Assembly (NCBI GenBank): GCA_965212165.1
Contig: OZ243096.1
Coordinates: 186,001-250,000 of the forward strand
Direction of reading: 5' to 3'
DNA from: RHLJ01 sp965212165
GTDB lineage: Bacteria; Bacteroidota; Rhodothermia; Balneolales; Balneolaceae
Length of the DNA: 64,000 nucleotides
How positions within the stretch are numbered: position 1 is the first letter of the stretch; every line of letters starts with the position of its first letter. Shown one piece after another: positions 1 to 7,433 of the stretch. The notes beneath the pieces are model-generated. The model did no database searches. It had not been told where the DNA came from and saw only the letters and a program-made list of their open reading frames with translations. The position numbers and the translations under genes were made by a program.

Positions 1-2
1 AT

Positions 3-269
3 GAAATAGAAGATACTGGTAAAATCTCTCTTAATATTGAAAAGACCGATAATAAAATTTCTGTACTCTATACTGATAATGGTCCTGGGTTCGACAAAAA
101 TATGAGTGACTTTAAGTCTGGCTTAGGTATGAGAATAATACAAGCATTACTCACTCAGCTTGAAGCCGAATTTGAAATGAGTACAGATAATCATTTCAGA
201 CTAAAGCTCACATTTCTTGAAAAAGGTAATAGTGGCCCAATTGCTCGAGAACGAGAAAAGGGCAACTAA
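3..269 (+). CDS. Sensor histidine kinase, C-terminal ATPase fragment (5' end outside window)
   Basis: An open frame enters from the left edge and stops at 267-269. It contains a G1-type box (DNGPGF) followed by a G2-type box (KSGLGMRII), which are the ATP-lid motifs of the HATPase_c fold in histidine kinases. The spacing and the sequence after G2 (QALLTQLEAEFEMS) suit the HWE/HisKA_2 type of kinase. The last 15 or so residues form a short charged tail. Only about 88 residues are visible, so sensor type, phospho-acceptor histidine and partner regulator cannot be told. It converges on the EttA gene with 18 bases between the stop codons. Confidence 0.75.
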   Translation, partial: EIEDTGKISLNIEKTDNKISVLYTDNGPGFDKNMSDFKSGLGMRIIQALLTQLEAEFEMSTDNHFRLKLTFLEKGNSGPIAREREKGN

Positions 270-287
270 AACACAAATCCTTTGTTA

Positions 288-1958
288 TTACCTCGTTAAT
301 TTCTTGTATGCAATACGATGAGGTTGATCGTCTGTAATACCAAGACGCTCTTTTCGGTTCTCTTCGTATTCTTGATAATTACCTTCAAACCAATACACTT
401 CGCTATTACCCTCAAAAGCCAGAATATGAGTAGCTACCCTATCCAGGAACCATCTATCATGGGAAATTACCACTGCACAACCTGCAAAATTCAGGAGCGC
501 TTCTTCAAGTGCACGTAGCGTATTTACATCCAAATCGTTTGTAGGCTCATCAAGTAGAAGAACATTGGCTCCTTCTTTTAACATTTTTGCTAGATGAACT
601 CGGTTTCGTTCTCCACCAGAAATTTGTCCTGTTTTCTTTTGTTGATCACTTCCTGCAAAATTAAAACGAGAAACATATGCTCTTGAATTAACCTCTCTAG
701 TTCCTAGCATAAGTATATCATGACCACCAGATATTTCTTCCCAAATTGTTTTATTTGGATCAAGTGGACGCTTTTGATCTACATAACCAAGCTTTACAGT
801 CTCACCTAAAGTAAGTGTACCTGAATCTGGTTTTTCTTCTCCGATAATCATTTTAAATAAGGTGGTTTTACCAGCACCGTTTGCTCCAATTATACCAACT
901 ATACCACCAGGAGGAAGCATAAACTCCATATTCTCAACAAGTAGTTTATCGTCATAACCTTTGGTAATACCTTCTGCTACAATCACTTTATTTCCGAGTC
1001 GCGGTCCTGCAGGAATAACAATCTGCATGTCTTCGTTACGCTTCTCATTCTCCTGAGAAAGTAAATCCTCATAAGCGGTAATACGAGCTTTACTTTTTGT
1101 TCTACGACCTTTTGGATTTTGACGAATCCATTCTAATTCCTGTTTTAGAACTTTCTGCCTATTTGACTCTGTCTTCTCTTCATTTGCTAATCGATCTGAC
1201 TTCTGCTCTAACCAAGACGTGTAATTACCTTTGAATGGAATCCCTTCTCCACGATCTAATTCTAGAATCCAGCCTGCAACATTATCCAAGAAATATCTAT
1301 CATGAGTTACAGCTATTACGGTCCCTTCATATCTGGCGAGATGCTGTTCTAGCCAACCCACAGATTCTGCATCTAAATGATTGGTAGGCTCATCTAATAA
1401 CAAAACATCTGGTTTTTTTAGAAGAAGACGACATAATGCAACACGACGAGCTTCACCACCAGAAAGTACTTTTACGGAAGTTTCTCCAGGAGGGCATCGT
1501 AAAGCATCCATAGCCTGATTTAGTTTTGCATCTAAATCCCACGCATCAAGGTGATCAATTTGATCTTGAAGCTTAGCTTGTTTCGCAATTAATGCATCGA
1601 AATCTGCGTCTGGATCAGCGAAACCAGCATTAATGTCTTCATAAGCTTGAAGTAGATCAACTGTTTCTTGCACACCTTCTTGAACAATCTCTTTAACTGT
1701 TTTCTCTGGATCTAAATGTGGCTCTTGAGCTAAATAGCCAAATGTAATTCCTTTTTGGGCACTTATTTCTCCGAGATAGTCTTTGTCTTCACCCGCAATA
1801 ATTCGAAGCAAAGTTGACTTACCAGCACCGTTTAATCCTAATACACCAATTTTGGCGCCGTAATAAAAGGATAAGTAAATATTACTAAGTACAGTTTTTT
1901 TGGGCTTGTGAATTTTACTCACACCCACCATGGAAAAAATAATCTTCTGATCGCTCAA
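288..1958 (-). CDS. ettA: Energy-dependent translational throttle protein EttA (ABC-F ATPase)
   Basis: This 556-residue ABC-F protein matches the usual EttA length (about 555). It has two ATPase modules: Walker A GLNGAGKST near residue 43 and GANGAGKTT near 360, signatures LSGGEARR and ISGGERNR, and Walker B boxes ending LLLDEPTNHLD and LLLDEPTNDLD. The linker between them carries the basic stretch ending KGRRTKSKAR typical of the P-site tRNA interaction motif. The family binds the ribosomal E site and gates the first elongation step according to ATP/ADP ratio. The start is TTG; it is preferred because the N-terminus MSDQKIIFSM aligns with that of E. coli EttA from memory. It has no membrane segments, as expected for ABC-F. 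Confidence 0.95.
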   Translation of the reverse strand: MSDQKIIFSMVGVSKIHKPKKTVLSNIYLSFYYGAKIGVLGLNGAGKSTLLRIIAGEDKDYLGEISAQKGITFGYLAQEPHLDPEKTVKEIVQEGVQETVDLLQAYEDINAGFADPDADFDALIAKQAKLQDQIDHLDAWDLDAKLNQAMDALRCPPGETSVKVLSGGEARRVALCRLLLKKPDVLLLDEPTNHLDAESVGWLEQHLARYEGTVIAVTHDRYFLDNVAGWILELDRGEGIPFKGNYTSWLEQKSDRLANEEKTESNRQKVLKQELEWIRQNPKGRRTKSKARITAYEDLLSQENEKRNEDMQIVIPAGPRLGNKVIVAEGITKGYDDKLLVENMEFMLPPGGIVGIIGANGAGKTTLFKMIIGEEKPDSGTLTLGETVKLGYVDQKRPLDPNKTIWEEISGGHDILMLGTREVNSRAYVSRFNFAGSDQQKKTGQISGGERNRVHLAKMLKEGANVLLLDEPTNDLDVNTLRALEEALLNFAGCAVVISHDRWFLDRVATHILAFEGNSEVYWFEGNYQEYEENRKERLGITDDQPHRIAYKKLTR

Positions 1959-2310
1959 GGTTATGGAATTTGATTTGTATTGTGATTGTCATTCTGCGGC
2001 AAAACCGTAGGTGGCGTATTGCTATGCGCTAGTACTGGTTTTTGGCGAATAAAATAAGAACCCAAAGGTAAGGAGAATTAGATGGTTCTCAATGGGTGAA
2101 TTTGAGAGATTTTAATCTCACTTTTAAATCTAAAAAGTACGGTCATCCTGAGATGATTTTAAGTTAGTTGCATAAGCGGAGGCTTGCACTAGGTTGGGGA
2201 TTTGAGTTTACAAATCGAGTAAACGATTTATAAGTTTAGCAACAGGTGGGCTGAATAGATAAAGGGCTAGAATTGATAGCCCCCTCTCGAGAGGGGACTT
2301 TTTATGTTCA
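1959..2310. other. Intergenic region with tandem hairpins, no gene
   Basis: I see no coding sequence in these 352 bases. The right end holds two adjacent inverted repeats: GGGCTA/TAGCCC with a 7-base loop (2264-2282) and the perfect 16-base palindrome CCCCTCTCGAGAGGGG (2281-2296) followed by ACTTTTT on the plus strand. They overlap, so they may be alternative structures. Read on the minus strand the first is followed by TTTATCTATT and could be a weak terminator of the cyclase gene, which ends at 2311. The motif GTCATCCTGAG near 2143 resembles a dispersed repeat core seen in many bacterial intergenic regions, but that is recollection only. Confidence 0.4.
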
Positions 2311-3381
2311 CTACACCGTATTCAATGAAAAAATCTGAACGGGAACTTCTTTTCCTTTTAAGGAAACTTCTCCCATAGCTTTATTGAGATGTTTAGCTTC
2401 AAGAGTCAGATCTTTCATCAAATCCCCTGAAATAAGTAATCCTTCTCCATAGTTACTGCATTCATTTTGTATTCTAGCTGTCGTATTTATCACATCACCA
2501 TGATAAGCGATTTCTTTTCGAACAACTCCAACTTCAGTAACAACAAGTTCTCCCCCATGCATACCAGCCTTGAATTCTGGTATTAATCCGAATTCATTTT
2601 CATAAAAATCTTTTCTCTTAAATAGCTTTTTTTGGAATGCGAAATAACAATCAATACAAACATTTTCTTTGATTCCTTTATCGTAATCCCAACAAATTAC
2701 CGCTTCATCACCAACATATTGATAGATCTGACCTTCATATTTTTGCACGATTTCATTTAAATCATAAAAACACTGTTGAATGAGTGAACTGTACTTCAAA
2801 TAACCCATCTTCTCAGCTAGAGTAGTGGAAGATTTTAAATCCAGAAACATGAATATCTTTTTTTCGACTCTTGGTTTTCGGTATTTACCTAAAATCATAT
2901 CCCATAAAATACCTGGACCAAATTTCTCATTTACTAATCTTAAGAATGAGTAAAAAGAGCTCGAAAGAATGAAGAATAATATGACCGAATAGATTGCTCC
3001 ACTTTCTATAATCATTGACCTTGATACTGTTACGGCAGACCCTATAACTTCATTTACATAAAAAGCAGCAATGCTCGTCAATAGACCTACCAAGAATGTA
3101 TACGCTACGGTTTTAATTAGTAGAATGGCCCCGAGTGATTTGCGCTTCATCCAAGGATTTTCAAAAACAAGTTCTAGAAGTCCATAAAATACTCCCATTA
3201 CTAAACCTAAGAATATTGCAATTCTAATACCTTCTAGCTTAGAAACTGGGGCTACGATCTCAATACCCATTTCACCCCCAATCCCAATTCTTCTGAGTAT
3301 ATGAAACAACAAGGAAGCGATGATCCAATAAATCACCGTAGTATAGAATAGTCTTAGTCTAAGTTTGGTTTTAGATTTCAT
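2311..3381 (-). CDS. Membrane-bound class III adenylate/guanylate cyclase
   Basis: The 356-residue protein starts with about four hydrophobic helices (roughly residues 9-30, 50-72, 83-108 and 123-147) and ends in a class III cyclase homology domain from about residue 170. The two metal-binding aspartates are recognisable in FLDLKSST and YVGDEAV, and the helix-loop AYHGDVINTTARIQNEC is typical of the region that holds the catalytic Asn and Arg. It therefore most likely makes cAMP (or cGMP) at the inner membrane. Substrate choice between ATP and GTP cannot be settled by eye. It stands alone, 34 bases downstream of the epimerase gene on the same strand, and may be co-transcribed with it. Confidence 0.85.
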   Translation of the reverse strand: MKSKTKLRLRLFYTTVIYWIIASLLFHILRRIGIGGEMGIEIVAPVSKLEGIRIAIFLGLVMGVFYGLLELVFENPWMKRKSLGAILLIKTVAYTFLVGLLTSIAAFYVNEVIGSAVTVSRSMIIESGAIYSVILFFILSSSFYSFLRLVNEKFGPGILWDMILGKYRKPRVEKKIFMFLDLKSSTTLAEKMGYLKYSSLIQQCFYDLNEIVQKYEGQIYQYVGDEAVICWDYDKGIKENVCIDCYFAFQKKLFKRKDFYENEFGLIPEFKAGMHGGELVVTEVGVVRKEIAYHGDVINTTARIQNECSNYGEGLLISGDLMKDLTLEAKHLNKAMGEVSLKGKEVPVQIFSLNTV

Positions 3382-3415
3382 GATTATAGTATCCTGAGGG
3401 AGATACTATTTAAAC

Positions 3416-4321
3416 CTATTCCAGAATATCTGCAAGTGCTTCTTCTAGTTCCTCAAATCGAAATTCAAAGTCATTAACTTGAAGTACTTTAGGTTGCATT
3501 CGAATACTATCCGTGATTGGTTTTGCTCCTTCACCATACATTAATTCAAGGGCAATTTTAGGGACTCTAAATAAATTAGGTCGATTCATGACTGAGGCTA
3601 ATGTTTTAGCAAAGTCATTCATAGTAGCTGGATTAGGAGCACATACATTATATGCACCTTGCATGGTATCATTTGATAGAGGGAATAAGAGTGCATTACA
3701 TAAATCCGTTCGGTGTATCCAACTCATATATTGTTTACCATCACTAACAGGACCGCCAACACCAAATTGAAAAGGAGTAAGCATTTTTTCTAAAGCTCCA
3801 CCATTCTTTTCAAGTACAATGCCGATTCGTGGATTTACCACACGAACACCAAACTCAGTAGCTTTTTGAGATTCAGCTTCCCAAGCTATACAAACTTGAG
3901 CGAGGAAATCTTTTTCATCTGATGATGCAGATTCATCTAAAACGGTATCCCCTCTATTTCCATAAATACCTGATGCTGAAGCCGAAATAAATAACTCTGG
4001 TTTATTCTCAGCTTTTTCCATAGCGGTGACTAACTTTTTGGTAGAGTCGATTCGGCTATTATAGATCTTCTTTTTTACTTCCTCATTCCAACGCTGATCA
4101 AAAATACCTTCGCCCGCTAGATGAATTACCGCATCGGCCGTATTCATAGCCTCAACAAGATCATCATCCCAACTTAAAAATCGTTGATTCTTCGCAGACT
4201 CATCTGCATACTTTTTAGGATTTCTGGTAATAACCGCAAGATAATAACCCTGCTGAAGGAGAAGCATTCTGAGTTCTTGTCCTATAAATCCTGTTCCGCC
4301 GGTGATGAGTATGTGTTTCAT
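3416..4321 (-). CDS. TIGR01777 family (SDR39U1/YfcH-like) NAD(P)-dependent epimerase
   Basis: The N-terminus MKHILITGGTGFIG is a Rossmann-fold GxxGxxG nucleotide site. DAVIHLAGEGIFDQRWNEEVKKKI, the SASASGIYG segment and a C-terminal DUF1731-like section (FRVPKIALELMYGEGA) identify the TIGR01777/SDR39U1 group. The length of 301 residues is normal. The family is annotated as a nucleotide-sugar epimerase-like oxidoreductase whose physiological substrate is not known; it has been linked to cell-division inhibition only by old naming. A decayed copy of its first 16 codons lies 1.4 kb away at 5695-5766, so this region has seen a duplication. Confidence 0.9.
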   Translation of the reverse strand: MKHILITGGTGFIGQELRMLLLQQGYYLAVITRNPKKYADESAKNQRFLSWDDDLVEAMNTADAVIHLAGEGIFDQRWNEEVKKKIYNSRIDSTKKLVTAMEKAENKPELFISASASGIYGNRGDTVLDESASSDEKDFLAQVCIAWEAESQKATEFGVRVVNPRIGIVLEKNGGALEKMLTPFQFGVGGPVSDGKQYMSWIHRTDLCNALLFPLSNDTMQGAYNVCAPNPATMNDFAKTLASVMNRPNLFRVPKIALELMYGEGAKPITDSIRMQPKVLQVNDFEFRFEELEEALADILE

Positions 4322-4474
4322 TGGTTGATCTACTAAATATTTATCAGATTAAACCTAAACAAAATAATGCTCATTCCAATGAAACAGAAAACTTTGCTTA
4401 CTTTATTCTGTGAAGTCAGTAACAAGTTATTTCCATAATTTAAATTACAGGTGAATTTAATAAGTGAAACTTAG

Positions 4475-5605
4475 CTAGTTATAATCTTTCAGTAATTCAA
4501 TTGTCTCCGTTAAAAGTTGCCTCATCAACCTGCCTTTTCCAAATTGAGTAGTAATGACCGAAACGGTAGCATTTAGTGAAGGAATATAAGTTACTTCTGT
4601 ACCCCAAAATCCTGAATGAGAATACACTTCTGCCCCGTTATTGTTGAAGTAAAAAATACCCATTCTGTAATCATTAGAAGGAGTATAGTTCTCAGGAAAA
4701 TTCACTTTGGTTAGCATTGTATCCAATGTTGAAGCTTGATCAAAAACGTTTCCTGAAAACAGCTCTTGATAGAATAAAGACATGTCTTTACTGTTGGCAA
4801 CCAGACCTCCACCCCCATACAGATCTAAAGATGAATCAAAATCATAGGTATCCACCATTTGAAAATATTGATGTACTCGATCGAGAGCAGTTTTGGGTTT
4901 TTGTTCAGTCTTTTCCCACCAAGTGGATTTTAAACCTAGCTTATCAAAATCAATCAGAGATCTGACAGCATCTCCTAAAGATTTCCCAGTAATGTTTTCA
5001 ATTACTTCTCCTAAAAGAATATACCCTGTATCTGAATAACTGAATTGCTCACCCGGTTCAAATAGTGGGTCACCCCAATCTACACAGCCCTGAATTTGTT
5101 CTGTTCTGGTCCATTCATAGGATGGATTAGCAAATACTTTCTGGATATAGTTATTTGTTGCTGCATGATCGGACAAGCCAGACGTATGAGTAAGTAGGTG
5201 ACGAATGGTAATTTTATCCAAATCATAGCCATCGCTTACAAGAATTTCATTGTGTTTCTTTGATATGTACTTGCTAATTGGATCGTTAAGGTTAAGCTTA
5301 TCTTGCTCCCAAAGACGAAGAATAGATGTCGCAACATATGTTTTGGTATTGCTTGCTATCCTAACACTTCCATTGGGGTTCAAATGAGTTCTACTCTTAA
5401 TATCAGAAACACCAGAAGAAACAGAATAGGAGAATGAAATATCAGGAGCTTCAACCTGTATAATAACTCCCGGAATGGTAGTGTCTTGTTGTATAACATT
5501 ATCAGATAGCAACTGAAGAGACTGCTTTAATCCTTCATCTTGATAAGCCGATACAGTGTAATAACTTGATAGAAAAAGAAGTAAAAGCAAGAATGATTTT
5601 TTCAT
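4475..5605 (-). CDS. Secreted serine hydrolase, beta-lactamase/DD-peptidase fold (class C-like)
   Basis: A signal peptide (MKKSFLLLLLFLSSYYTVSA) precedes a PF00144-type domain. The SxxK nucleophile motif is S85-N-T-K88, the second motif is Y190-S-D (instead of the usual YxN), and the third is the HSG near residue 330 (YSHSGFWG). Such proteins are periplasmic or secreted and include esterases, D-aminopeptidases and DD-carboxypeptidases; true beta-lactamase activity is not implied. The protein has 376 residues with no extra domain. It is an isolated minus-strand gene between the epimerase and the epimerase remnant. Confidence 0.88.
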   Translation of the reverse strand: MKKSFLLLLLFLSSYYTVSAYQDEGLKQSLQLLSDNVIQQDTTIPGVIIQVEAPDISFSYSVSSGVSDIKSRTHLNPNGSVRIASNTKTYVATSILRLWEQDKLNLNDPISKYISKKHNEILVSDGYDLDKITIRHLLTHTSGLSDHAATNNYIQKVFANPSYEWTRTEQIQGCVDWGDPLFEPGEQFSYSDTGYILLGEVIENITGKSLGDAVRSLIDFDKLGLKSTWWEKTEQKPKTALDRVHQYFQMVDTYDFDSSLDLYGGGGLVANSKDMSLFYQELFSGNVFDQASTLDTMLTKVNFPENYTPSNDYRMGIFYFNNNGAEVYSHSGFWGTEVTYIPSLNATVSVITTQFGKGRLMRQLLTETIELLKDYN

Positions 5606-5694
5606 CGGATGTAATTAGTGAATAGCTATTTAAATCGGGTTTAATAGCATTATTTTCAAGATAATTCACATACATTTACAATAGTCTTCATTTT

Positions 5695-5766
5695 TTAATA
5701 GGGGGATAATTCTTCCAATTCTTTTCCTATAAACCCTGTTCCACCGGTGATGAGTATGTTTTTCAT
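5695..5766 (-). pseudogene. Truncated copy of the 5' end of the SDR39U1-type epimerase gene
   Basis: Read on the minus strand from ATG at 5764-5766 this gives MKNILITGGTGFIGKELEEL and then SPY and a TAA stop, 23 codons in all. The first 16 codons match the intact epimerase at 3416-4321 (MKHILITGGTGFIGQEL) at both protein and DNA level (for example the shared GGTGATGAGTATGT stretch on the plus strand), and similarity ends soon after. The rest of the gene is missing. This is a 3'-truncated duplicate rather than a functional small gene, because the nucleotide-binding loop alone cannot form a Rossmann fold. Confidence 0.8.
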
Positions 5767-5933
5767 GAGTTGAATCCTTTATTTGTCTTTAAAAGTATTC
5801 ATATCTGAAATGCATTCCTTTAGTTTCAAGTGTTCTCATTTTAAAACTTCAGCGTAAGCTGATGTTCCTACTTTGATGTTAGGTCTGATTTATTCATTTT
5901 ACTCCTAAAATATTCATGATAAAGTGTATAAAA

Positions 5934-5989
5934 CTTAAACTTGAAATAGGGATAAAGAGAATAGAGTTCCCTTTACCCTGTTGTTGTAG
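5934..5989 (+). other. Possible degenerate attC-like site at the left end of the cassette-like block
   Basis: CTTAAAC (5934-5940), an arm AGGGATAAAG (5948-5957), the complementary arm CTTTACCCT (5971-5979) and GTTGTAG (5983-5989) are arranged like R''-stem-R' of an attC. The segment TTGTTGTAGTTA (5981-5992) is an exact 12-base inverted copy of TAACTACAACAA at 7264-7275, the left foot of the next attC-like element. The R' heptamer departs from the GTTRRRY consensus in its last bases, so this is weak on its own and gains support only from the pattern of the three downstream sites. Confidence 0.35.
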
Positions 5990-6045
5990 TTAATTAAGGT
6001 AACATTATTGTTATAGTATCGTCTTCATTTAAAACATCTAAAATA

Positions 6046-7266
6046 ATGAAATACAAATTGATCAAAATTTCGCTTTCAATACTTTTTTTAATCTTCTCTC
6101 AATTTAGTGCTAGTGCACAGTTAGCTGATAAGATACCGTTAACGGCCGACAATCAACTTTTAGGATTAGGAACGCAGTACATTCTAAAATCTGATATTTT
6201 ACAAGAAGAACGGCCAATTATTGTTTCATTACCCATTGGTTATGATGATAATAAAGGGAAATACCCTGTTCTTTATCTTTTGGATGGGTTGGGGAACATA
6301 AAACATCAGGTTGGCACGGTAGAACTCCTAACCGAATCAGGAATTGTACCCCCAATGATTATTGTTGCCATAGAAAGTTTAGACAGGGCGAAAGATTTGA
6401 CACCTTCAAATGCAGGTGAAGACAATTACATAGGAACTAAAGCAGGCATACCACAAAGTGGCGGGGCTCCTGAATTTCTTGAATTTTTAGAAAAGGAATT
6501 AATTCCATTCGTTGAGTCAAACTTTCGAACGCATCCGTATCGCCTTTTGGAAGGGCATTCTTTTGGTGGATTGTTTTGTACGTATGCATTAATGAACAAG
6601 CCAGAATTATTCAATGCATTCATTGTTCAGGCACCTGCTTTATGGTGGAATAAAGAAGAAATGACAACGCAAGCTAAAGATTTTTTCAAGGCCAATGATT
6701 CCCTTGCTATAGCTGCTTATTTTGGAGCTGGTGGAGCCGAAGGTTGGGGTATGCGTCAAGAATTAGCGCGTTATGTAGAGGTTATTAAGCAGCATACACC
6801 TAAAAACTTCCGCTTTAAACATGAAGAAACCACTACTGGTGAAGAACATGATGATTCTCGTTTATTACTCAATTATTATGGGTTGAAATTTGTGTTTTCA
6901 GACTTAAAGGCTCCTGAGGATTTGCTAACAAACTATAGTGACAAATCTTTTTTGCAAGGTGAGCAGGAATTAAAAGATAAGTATGGGCAAAATACGAGAA
7001 GACCAGCCAGTGATTACGTTAACATAATTATGGAGTTGCTAGATAAAGAAAATAACTTAGGAGCAATTACTGTATATAAAAGAGGTGCAGAAGCATATCC
7101 AAAGTACATTCAGTTTTTAAATAATTTAGCTGCGTTATATGAGGAAACAGACCAAATTGATAAGGCTATTGAGACTTACAGGTCAGCTATTGAAGTTTCA
7201 AACAGATTAAAACTAGGACATGAAGAAGGCTATCAAAAAGAGATTGAAAGGTTGGTAAAAAACTAA
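6046..7266 (+). CDS. Secreted alpha/beta-hydrolase, putative esterase (PF00756-like) with C-terminal TPR
   Basis: The protein has 406 residues, a signal peptide (cleaved about ...SQFSASAQ) and a putative-esterase domain of the Fes/IroE/esterase D type. The nucleophile elbow is GHSFGG with Ser172, and His268 in GEEHDDS is the likely catalytic histidine; LYLLDG near residue 77 is a typical early strand. The last 90 residues (NYVNIIMELLD... NNLAALYEETDQIDKAIETYRSAIE) form one or two TPR-like helical repeats. Substrate is unknown; siderophore, acyl or carbohydrate esters are all handled by this family. The stop codon lies directly against an attC-like palindrome, and the gene runs opposite to its left neighbours, so it may be a mobile gene cassette. 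Confidence 0.88.
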   Translation: MKYKLIKISLSILFLIFSQFSASAQLADKIPLTADNQLLGLGTQYILKSDILQEERPIIVSLPIGYDDNKGKYPVLYLLDGLGNIKHQVGTVELLTESGIVPPMIIVAIESLDRAKDLTPSNAGEDNYIGTKAGIPQSGGAPEFLEFLEKELIPFVESNFRTHPYRLLEGHSFGGLFCTYALMNKPELFNAFIVQAPALWWNKEEMTTQAKDFFKANDSLAIAAYFGAGGAEGWGMRQELARYVEVIKQHTPKNFRFKHEETTTGEEHDDSRLLLNYYGLKFVFSDLKAPEDLLTNYSDKSFLQGEQELKDKYGQNTRRPASDYVNIIMELLDKENNLGAITVYKRGAEAYPKYIQFLNNLAALYEETDQIDKAIETYRSAIEVSNRLKLGHEEGYQKEIERLVKN

Positions 7267-7396
7267 CTACAACAATGTATAAAAATAATAGCCGAAACAG
7301 CAGAAATATCAAGGGTTGTAGCCCGCTTCAACCTTTGTGCAACTTTATAATTTTGAAGCCCGCATTCAGCTACTATTCTTATACCAAACGTTGTGC
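7267..7396 (+). repeat. attC-like imperfect palindrome A
   Basis: Left foot CTACAAC (7267-7273), right foot GTTGTGC (7390-7396, close to the GTTRRRY core), and between them two 20-base arms at 7277-7296 and 7365-7384. The arms are complementary at 17 of 20 positions. At the three others the bottom strand would form G-T wobbles while the top strand has A-C mismatches, so the bottom strand pairs along all 20. Unequal spacers (3 bases left, 5 right) separate arms and feet. This is the architecture of an integron attC (about 130 bases), whose bottom strand is the recombining strand. Confidence 0.6.
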
Positions 7397-7433
7397 CTAA
7401 TTAGAATTAAAACAAGAGATAAAAATATGCCAT

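Larger units (their letters stand above)
5606..6045. other. Gene-free junction between minus-strand genes and the plus-strand cassette-like block
   Basis: Apart from the epimerase remnant (5695-5766) these 440 bases hold no gene. Two small inverted repeats are visible: TCAGC-GTAA-GCTGA at 5849-5862 and AGGGATAAAG/CTTTACCCT at 5948-5979. The second is followed by GTTGTAG (5983-5989) and is described separately as a possible degenerate attC-like site. Transcription direction switches here from minus to plus. Confidence 0.5.

Noticed and set aside
318..518. Plus-strand open frame opposite the 3' end of ettA
   Set aside because: Fully antisense to a strongly conserved ATPase domain; composition follows the complement of ettA.
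5849..5862. TCAGC-GTAA-GCTGA hairpin
   Set aside because: Only a 5-bp stem, with no T-run or neighbouring gene end that would make it a terminator.
5878..5884. GTTAGGT, a perfect match to the attC R' consensus GTTRRRY
   Set aside because: No complementary RYYYAAC foot or stem at proper spacing; a 7-base degenerate match is expected by chance.
6426..6623. Minus-strand open frame inside the esterase gene
   Set aside because: Antisense shadow with no recognisable domain.
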